Assembly: GCF_004348545.1 (NCBI RefSeq)
Contig: NZ_SMKL01000013.1
Coordinates: forward strand, 1-64,000
Direction: 5' to 3'
Origin: Jiangella ureilytica
GTDB lineage: Bacteria; Actinomycetota; Actinomycetes; Jiangellales; Jiangellaceae
Length of the DNA stretch: 64,000 nucleotides
Shown here one piece after another: positions 59,858 to 64,000 of the stretch. The notes beneath the pieces are model-generated. The model worked only from the letters and a program-made list of their open reading frames with translations. It was not told the origin of the DNA and did no database searches. Each line of letters opens with the position of its first letter. Positions within the stretch are counted from its first letter, which is position 1. A program made the translations under genes and the position numbers.

Positions 59858-61456
59858 CTACGAAAGCCACCTCGCCCTGGCGAAGTTCAGGTTCTGTGTG
59901 GGCGTGAGGATCCAGTCGAGCGACTTCACCAGGCCGTACAGACGGGGAATCATATAGGCGAATCCGACGCCGGCGTCCTCCTGCAGGATCGCCTCCATCT
60001 CCCGGGTCTTGGCGTCCACGGCTTCGGGGTCGTCGATCCACTGGGCGATGGCTTCCGCAGCCAGTTCGTCGTAACGCGGGTTGCAATACCAGCCGCCCCA
60101 CGTGTTGGACATGGTCTCCTCGTTGCAGGTGAACCGCGTCTGATAGATCTCCATGCCGATCAACTGCTGGTTGATGCCCCAGTTGGTCGAGACCATCTGC
60201 GCGAGGGTGCGTTCCTCGGCGAGGTCCTCGACGTCGCCGCGCTCCTTGACCGACAAGGTGGCTCGGAAGCCGGCCTCTTCGAGGTACGGCAGGATGGCGG
60301 GAGCGACCTGCTCGATCTGGAAGACGCCCTTGCGCGCCCAGTACTCGACGTCGACTCCGTCCGGGTATCCCGCCTCGCCCAGCAGTTCGCGCGCCCGCTC
60401 CGGGTCGTACTCGTAGGGCTCCAGGTCGGGGTTGAACCCTCGCTCCGCGCTGCCGAGGATCGCCGGCGTGCGTTCCACCAGCCCGGCCAGCAGCTCCTCG
60501 ATGATGGTGTCCCAGTCGATGGCGTGGTTGAGCGCCTGCCGCACGCGGACGTCGTCGAATGGTGGCCGGGTCGTGTCGAGCAGAATGTAGTGGCGCGCCG
60601 AGCTGGACGTGCCGACGCCGAGTTCGGGGTCGTTCTCGAGCGACCGGTACAGCTCGAGCGGGATGTTCTGCGCGACGTGGACCTCGCCGGCCTGGTACGA
60701 CGCACCCATGGCGGCCTCGTCCGTGATGACCCGGAAGCGGAGGTCCTTGATCTCGGGAGCGCCGCCCCAGTAGTCCTCGTTCGCCTCGAGCACCAGGTGC
60801 TCGCCGGCCCGCCACTCGACCCACTTGTACGGACCCGAGCCGATCGGCGCTTCGTCGAAGCCGTCCCAGCCGACTTCCTCGATGTAGTCCTTCGGGAGGA
60901 TCGCCAGCTCGCTGGTCTCGATCAGTCCCGGAGTCGACGTGGCCGTGCGCAGAACGAGCTCGTAGTCGCCGACCACCTCGATCTCCTGGACCGTGTTCCA
61001 GAAGATGTTGATCTCGTGGCCCCCCATCTCCGGACTGAGAATGAAGTCGAGCGTGAACTTCACATCGTCCGCGGTGAGCTCCTCGCCGTTGTGGAAGGTG
61101 ACGTCGTCGCGAATCTGGATGGTCCACTCCGTCGCGTCGGCGTTCGGCTCCCAGCTGGTGAAGATCTGGGGGACCATCTCCTGCGTCTCCGGATCCTGGC
61201 CGACGTGCGAGTCGAAGACGTTGCTCAGCACGCCGAAGATCAGTGAGCTCGGCCGCTGGAGCGGATTGGCACCGGTGAGGTCCTCGGTGATCCCGACCAC
61301 GAGTTCGCGGTCGATGTCACTCGAGGCGCCATCGTCGCTGACGTCTCCACTGTCGGAGCCGCCGCAGGCAGCGAGCGGGAGCATGAGTAGCGCCGCTGTG
61401 GCTAGAGGTCCTAGCCGGCCATTTCGACGACGCTGTGGAAAGGCCTTGGCTCTCAT
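59858..61456 (-). CDS. ABC transporter substrate-binding lipoprotein (SBP_bac_5)
   Basis: A 532-residue family-5 receptor lipoprotein. The signal peptide has a basic start (RRRNGR) and ends in the lipobox LPLAAC (Cys31), followed by a Gly/Ser/Asp linker. Characteristic segments are QIRDDVTFHNGEELTADDVK near residue 97 and ALNHAIDWDTIIEELLAGLVE near 310. It is only moderately like the receptor at 45295, so the two probably bind different or differently modified ligands. GAAGGA lies seven bases before the ATG. It heads the receptor-permease-permease-ATPase-enolase-crotonase-Ldh unit, behind a small ORF. Confidence 0.94.
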   Translation of the reverse strand: MRAKAFPQRRRNGRLGPLATAALLMLPLAACGGSDSGDVSDDGASSDIDRELVVGITEDLTGANPLQRPSSLIFGVLSNVFDSHVGQDPETQEMVPQIFTSWEPNADATEWTIQIRDDVTFHNGEELTADDVKFTLDFILSPEMGGHEINIFWNTVQEIEVVGDYELVLRTATSTPGLIETSELAILPKDYIEEVGWDGFDEAPIGSGPYKWVEWRAGEHLVLEANEDYWGGAPEIKDLRFRVITDEAAMGASYQAGEVHVAQNIPLELYRSLENDPELGVGTSSSARHYILLDTTRPPFDDVRVRQALNHAIDWDTIIEELLAGLVERTPAILGSAERGFNPDLEPYEYDPERARELLGEAGYPDGVDVEYWARKGVFQIEQVAPAILPYLEEAGFRATLSVKERGDVEDLAEERTLAQMVSTNWGINQQLIGMEIYQTRFTCNEETMSNTWGGWYCNPRYDELAAEAIAQWIDDPEAVDAKTREMEAILQEDAGVGFAYMIPRLYGLVKSLDWILTPTQNLNFARARWLS

Positions 61457-61531
61457 TGAGGTAGTCCTTCTCGACGAATGACTGGGTACCGGCGCACGTT
61501 CGACGTGGCCGAGGGGAGCGCGTGCGGAAGG

Positions 61532-61675
61532 TCAGCCGGCCATCGGACGGCTCGAGAGGTCGATGACGAACGGGCCCCGGCCACGCTGGGGGAGAGTGCG
61601 CCCCCTCACGGGCCGCGAACTCATTCCGAGGAGTTCCCTGTCGGCGGCATCGAGCGGCATGGCTGTGAGTGCCAT
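61532..61675 (-). CDS. Small ORF (47 aa) leading the second importer unit
   Basis: A 47-codon frame starting at ATG 61675 with a very strong GGGGGGAGGAAG ribosome-binding site five bases upstream, and ending at TGA 61532-61534. The product begins MALTAMPLDAADRELLGM and is rich in Arg and Pro, with no signal peptide or membrane helix. It lies between the promoter at 61720-61747 and the receptor gene, 75 bases before the latter. It may encode a small protein or act as a leader peptide whose translation controls the operon. I know of no family for it. Confidence 0.5.
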   Translation of the reverse strand: MALTAMPLDAADRELLGMSSRPVRGRTLPQRGRGPFVIDLSSRPMAG

Positions 61676-61719
61676 GGCTTCCTCCCCCCGTAGCGTCCGA
61701 GGTCATCGGCGTTGTGACA

Positions 61720-61747
61720 TCATACATTAAATAGGCTGTGGGGCAAG
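61720..61747 (-). promoter_or_regulatory. Sigma-70-like promoter of the receptor unit
   Basis: On the minus strand TTGCCC (61742-61747) and TATGAT (61720-61725) are 16 bases apart in the most AT-rich stretch of the region (CCTATTTAATGTATGATGTC). The predicted start site lies about 38 bases before the small ORF. The ATGATG element is shared with the other three promoters of this gene run. The rest of 61457-61778 holds the small ORF and no other gene. Confidence 0.6.
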
Positions 61748-61778
61748 GCTGTAGCCAGGGCGTTTCAGTTTCCGAGGG

Positions 61779-62711
61779 TCATTCCCATCCGTGCGGCTCG
61801 CTCTCGAGCACGTCGAGATCGTCCAGCCGGGACTCCAGGCGCTTCATGTCGTCAAGGCTCAACCGCTCGGCGGGGAGCCGGCTGGGGCCGCACGGACGGC
61901 CCATGATCGCCATGGCCGCCTTGATCGTGGCGGGATAGCCGGTCTCGATGGCGCTGAACAGTTCTGAGATCGTCGCCTGCAACGGCCGAGCGGCGACCAG
62001 GTCGCCGGCCAGGGCGGCGTCGGCGAGGCGGCGGACCAGCCGGGGTGCCACCCCGCCGCAGGCGGAGAAGCAGCCGGCACCGCCGATCGCCGCGGCAGGG
62101 AGGACGTATTCCACGCCTGAGAACACCGCGAAGCCGGGCCGCAGCGACGCACCCACCCTGCACACCTCGGTGAAGTACTTCATCGTCAGGCTGGCGTCCT
62201 TGAGTCCTACGAAGTTCGGACTCGTCGCGATCACCTCTGCGACGACCTCGGGTGACACCGTCACGCCGATCCGTTCCGGGTAGTTGTAACCGATGACCTG
62301 GCCGGCGGTCGCTGCCGCAACAGCGGTGAAGTGCTCGACGAGTGCGGCCGGCGATGGACGCCAGTGGTATGGCGGGGTCACGACGACGCCAGCGGCTCCC
62401 GCGGCGATCGCGTGCCGTGCCAGGGCGATGGTCAGCTCGGTCCCGGGCGTACTGACGTGCGCGTACAGCGGAGTCGCAGGATCCAGGGTCTGTGCGGCGA
62501 TTTCGACGAGCCGGCGGCGCTCGGCGTCGGAGAGCTTCAGGCTTTCCCCGATGTGCATGGGGACGGCGACGTGGTCGGCGCCCTCGCGAACCAGGAACCG
62601 GAGCAGTCGCGCGAACGTCGCATCGTCGATCCGGCCGTCGGCGGTCAGCGGTGTCACCGGGCTCGCGACGACACCGGAGAGCAGCGGTCGCACCGGAACC
62701 CCCGTCGTCAC
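61779..62711 (-). CDS. DapA/dihydrodipicolinate synthase family aldolase-lyase
   Basis: A 310-residue TIM-barrel enzyme of the DHDPS/N-acetylneuraminate lyase family, which forms a Schiff base with a 2-oxo acid, usually pyruvate. The Schiff-base Lys is K171 (FVGLKDAS) and the catalytic Tyr is Y142 (IGYNYPERIG). The usual G-T-T/S-G-E loop is changed to HIGESLKL near residue 53, which suggests a substrate other than aspartate semialdehyde, such as a sugar acid or an aromatic ring-cleavage product. The GTG at 62711 overlaps the stop of the NMT1-like gene (GTGA). With an Ldh-family enzyme and a FAH-family enzyme in the same run, production or use of pyruvate is likely. Confidence 0.9.
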   Translation of the reverse strand: MTTGVPVRPLLSGVVASPVTPLTADGRIDDATFARLLRFLVREGADHVAVPMHIGESLKLSDAERRRLVEIAAQTLDPATPLYAHVSTPGTELTIALARHAIAAGAAGVVVTPPYHWRPSPAALVEHFTAVAAATAGQVIGYNYPERIGVTVSPEVVAEVIATSPNFVGLKDASLTMKYFTEVCRVGASLRPGFAVFSGVEYVLPAAAIGGAGCFSACGGVAPRLVRRLADAALAGDLVAARPLQATISELFSAIETGYPATIKAAMAIMGRPCGPSRLPAERLSLDDMKRLESRLDDLDVLESEPHGWE

Positions 62712-63613
62712 GCGTGCGCCTCATCGACCGGCCCGCGGTCGGGCAGGAACGAAGCGTCGACCAAGCGATTCACGTCGACGCTGAGCGGCCGGCCCAGTGT
62801 GGCCTCGAGATCGCGCGCCACATTGGCGAGCGCCTCCGCCCGGGGCGCGTAGTGGTCGAACTCGCGCACGAAGATTCGGTGCGTCTCTGCGAGCACGTCG
62901 TCGTCATCGACCTTGCTGCGGGCTCTGAGGAACGGCAGGGTCGTCTCGAAGTCGAGCTGGAACACCCGGTAGGCATCGAGCATGGCGTCGAGGAAGTCGT
63001 GAACGACATCGGGCTGCCGGTCGGCGAAGGCCCTGGTGGTCACCATGCAGCCGAGCTGGTACGGCTCGGACTCGTCCATGAAGTCGCGCAGCACCGGCAG
63101 CCCGACCTTCCGGGCGAGGATCGGTTGCGGGATGGTCGTGGCGAAGGCGTCGATGTCGCCTGCCAGAATCGCCTTCCACTCCATGCCGCGATTGCCCAGC
63201 TCGCGGGTCTCGACGTCGCGAACCGGGTCGATGTCCCAGTCTCGAAGTGCGCGGTGGAGCACGATGTAGCCCTGGTCGTGCACCGTGGTGGTTCCGACGA
63301 CGCCGCCCACCAGATCTCGCGGCGAGGCGATGTGTCTGGCGCCGATGACGCCGAAGACGTTCTCCGACGCTGCACTCAAGATGACGACGGCGTCGAGGCC
63401 GTCGCGCGCGGCGAGCAGAATCGGTACGCCCGGTGCGCCTGCGATGTCGGCGTCGCCGGTCGCCAGTCGGTCGACGCAGACCGCGGTGTTCGGGACCTCC
63501 TCGGCGATGACGTCCAGTCCGCGATCGGTGAAATAGCCGAACTCCAGCGCCATGGCGAGTGGCGAGTTGGCCGGACCGTGAGAGCTGTGGGCAATGCGAA
63601 GTCGCCGCGCCAT
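62708..63613 (-). CDS. NMT1/THI5-like binding-fold protein without signal peptide
   Basis: A 301-residue protein of the NMT1/SsuA periplasmic-binding fold. Typical segments are LRIAHSSHGPANSPLAMALEFGYFTDRGLDV at the start, DADIAGAPGVPILLAARDGLDAVVI near residue 65-88 and VGTTTVHDQGYIVLHRAL near 113. It begins directly MARRLRIAHS with no signal peptide or lipobox, and no in-frame upstream extension provides one. It may therefore be a cytoplasmic enzyme or sensor rather than a transporter component; decarboxylases and THI5-type enzymes are known with this fold. No SsuB/SsuC-type partners lie beside it. It is coupled to the DapA-like gene and is the first gene of the run, behind the promoter at 63679-63707. 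Confidence 0.8.
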   Translation of the reverse strand: MARRLRIAHSSHGPANSPLAMALEFGYFTDRGLDVIAEEVPNTAVCVDRLATGDADIAGAPGVPILLAARDGLDAVVILSAASENVFGVIGARHIASPRDLVGGVVGTTTVHDQGYIVLHRALRDWDIDPVRDVETRELGNRGMEWKAILAGDIDAFATTIPQPILARKVGLPVLRDFMDESEPYQLGCMVTTRAFADRQPDVVHDFLDAMLDAYRVFQLDFETTLPFLRARSKVDDDDVLAETHRIFVREFDHYAPRAEALANVARDLEATLGRPLSVDVNRLVDASFLPDRGPVDEAHA

Positions 63614-63678
63614 GGACGATGGTCCTCTCGAAGAGGGCGGCACGTGGCCGCGCCGGATCCCGGAGCCGTGTTTCGTGG

Positions 63679-63707
63679 ATCATATAAGATGCACGAACCG
63701 CGGCCAA
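63679..63707 (-). promoter_or_regulatory. Sigma-70-like promoter of the NMT1-like/DapA-like unit
   Basis: On the minus strand TTGGCC (63702-63707) and TATGAT (63679-63684) are exactly 17 bases apart. The -10 is part of TTATATGATCC, which resembles the ATGATG-containing elements at the other three promoters of the run. It lies 66 bases before the ATG of the NMT1-like gene and 67 or more bases before the divergent MFS gene. Confidence 0.6.
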
Positions 63708-63773
63708 GGTGCTCGGTTCGTCGATGTCGCTGACCTCGAGCCGGCGGGCGGGGCGCGATGGGGAGGGTGCTCA

Positions 63774-64000
63774 GTGACGCGAATGCTCTCGACCTTCAGA
63801 TCCCTCAGCCACTACAACTTCCGGCTGTTTTTCGCGGGTCAGAGCATCTCCGTCGTCGGAACCTGGATGCAGAAGGTCGCTCAGGTCTGGCTGATCCTCG
63901 AGCTCACCAGTTCGGGTGTGATCCTCGGGGTCACCGCGGCACTCCAGCATCTGCCGACGCTGGTGATCGGCCCCTGGGCGGGCCTGCTCGCCGACCGCGT
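63774..64000 (+). CDS. MFS transporter, N-terminal part (runs off window)
   Basis: The frame opens with GTG 63774, preceded by GGGGAGGG at a seven-base spacing, and stays open to the window edge. The 75 visible residues contain the first two helices of an MFS exporter of the EntS/DUF894 (TMS_3-like) group: SLSHYNFRLFFAGQSISVVG, then WMQKVAQVWLILEL and GPWAGLLADR, the last being the conserved loop between helices 2 and 3. It is divergent from the catabolic run. A role in export of a substrate or product of that pathway is only a guess. Confidence 0.8.
   Translation, partial: MTRMLSTFRSLSHYNFRLFFAGQSISVVGTWMQKVAQVWLILELTSSGVILGVTAALQHLPTLVIGPWAGLLADR

Overview
The window is very GC-rich, with codons ending almost always in G or C, frequent GTG starts and many 4-base stop/start overlaps. 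Together with a sporulation-associated SapA-like protein, a coenzyme F420 ligase-like protein and an AbiE-type toxin-antitoxin pair, this points to a filamentous actinomycete (Jiangella- or Streptomyces-like; genus not determinable from sequence alone). No rRNA, tRNA, CRISPR array, insertion sequence or prophage gene is visible.

Layout. 1-735: non-coding, repeat-rich DNA (an 89-bp tandem duplication and a four-copy dispersed repeat). 0.7-14.6 kb: MMPL exporter, a decayed kinase, a tandem-GNAT acetyltransferase, a cupin sugar isomerase, then a TrmB/LuxR-type regulator divergent from a very large secreted subtilase with two Kelch propellers, an F420-ligase-like protein and a MurJ-like flippase. 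14.7-23.1 kb: secreted propeller protein, AbiE pair with its inverted-repeat operator, RidA/cupin-regulator pair with a palindrome over the start codon, a potassium channel, an enolase-superfamily enzyme and an Mrr-like nuclease. 23.1-34.4 kb: SapA-like secreted protein, a LysR-SDR-SDR-amidohydrolase set, and many small housekeeping or accessory genes arranged as overlapping convergent pairs with several gene remnants between them. 33.4-38.4 kb: a second regulator/subtilase pair with the same arrangement as the first. 38.4-42.8 kb: DUF2975 protein, small HTH and FAD oxidoreductase in one operon, an FBP zinc-finger protein, and an SDR with an XRE regulator.

43.2-63.6 kb is the most interesting part: seventeen genes plus one newly noticed small ORF, all on the minus strand. 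It holds two complete oligopeptide-type ABC importers (each with lipoprotein receptor, two permeases and a double-ATPase fused into one chain), interleaved with a double-VOC ring-cleavage-type dioxygenase, an FAH-family hydrolase, two crotonases, an enolase-superfamily enzyme, an Ldh-family oxidoreductase, a DapA-like aldolase/lyase, an LVIVD propeller protein and a signal-less NMT1-like binding protein. Four sigma-70-like promoters, a hairpin between receptor and permease genes and an end-of-operon hairpin divide it into transcription units. I read it as an uptake-and-catabolism island for one or two organic acids, possibly aromatic; the substrate cannot be read from sequence. A divergent MFS transporter begins at the right edge and runs out of the window.
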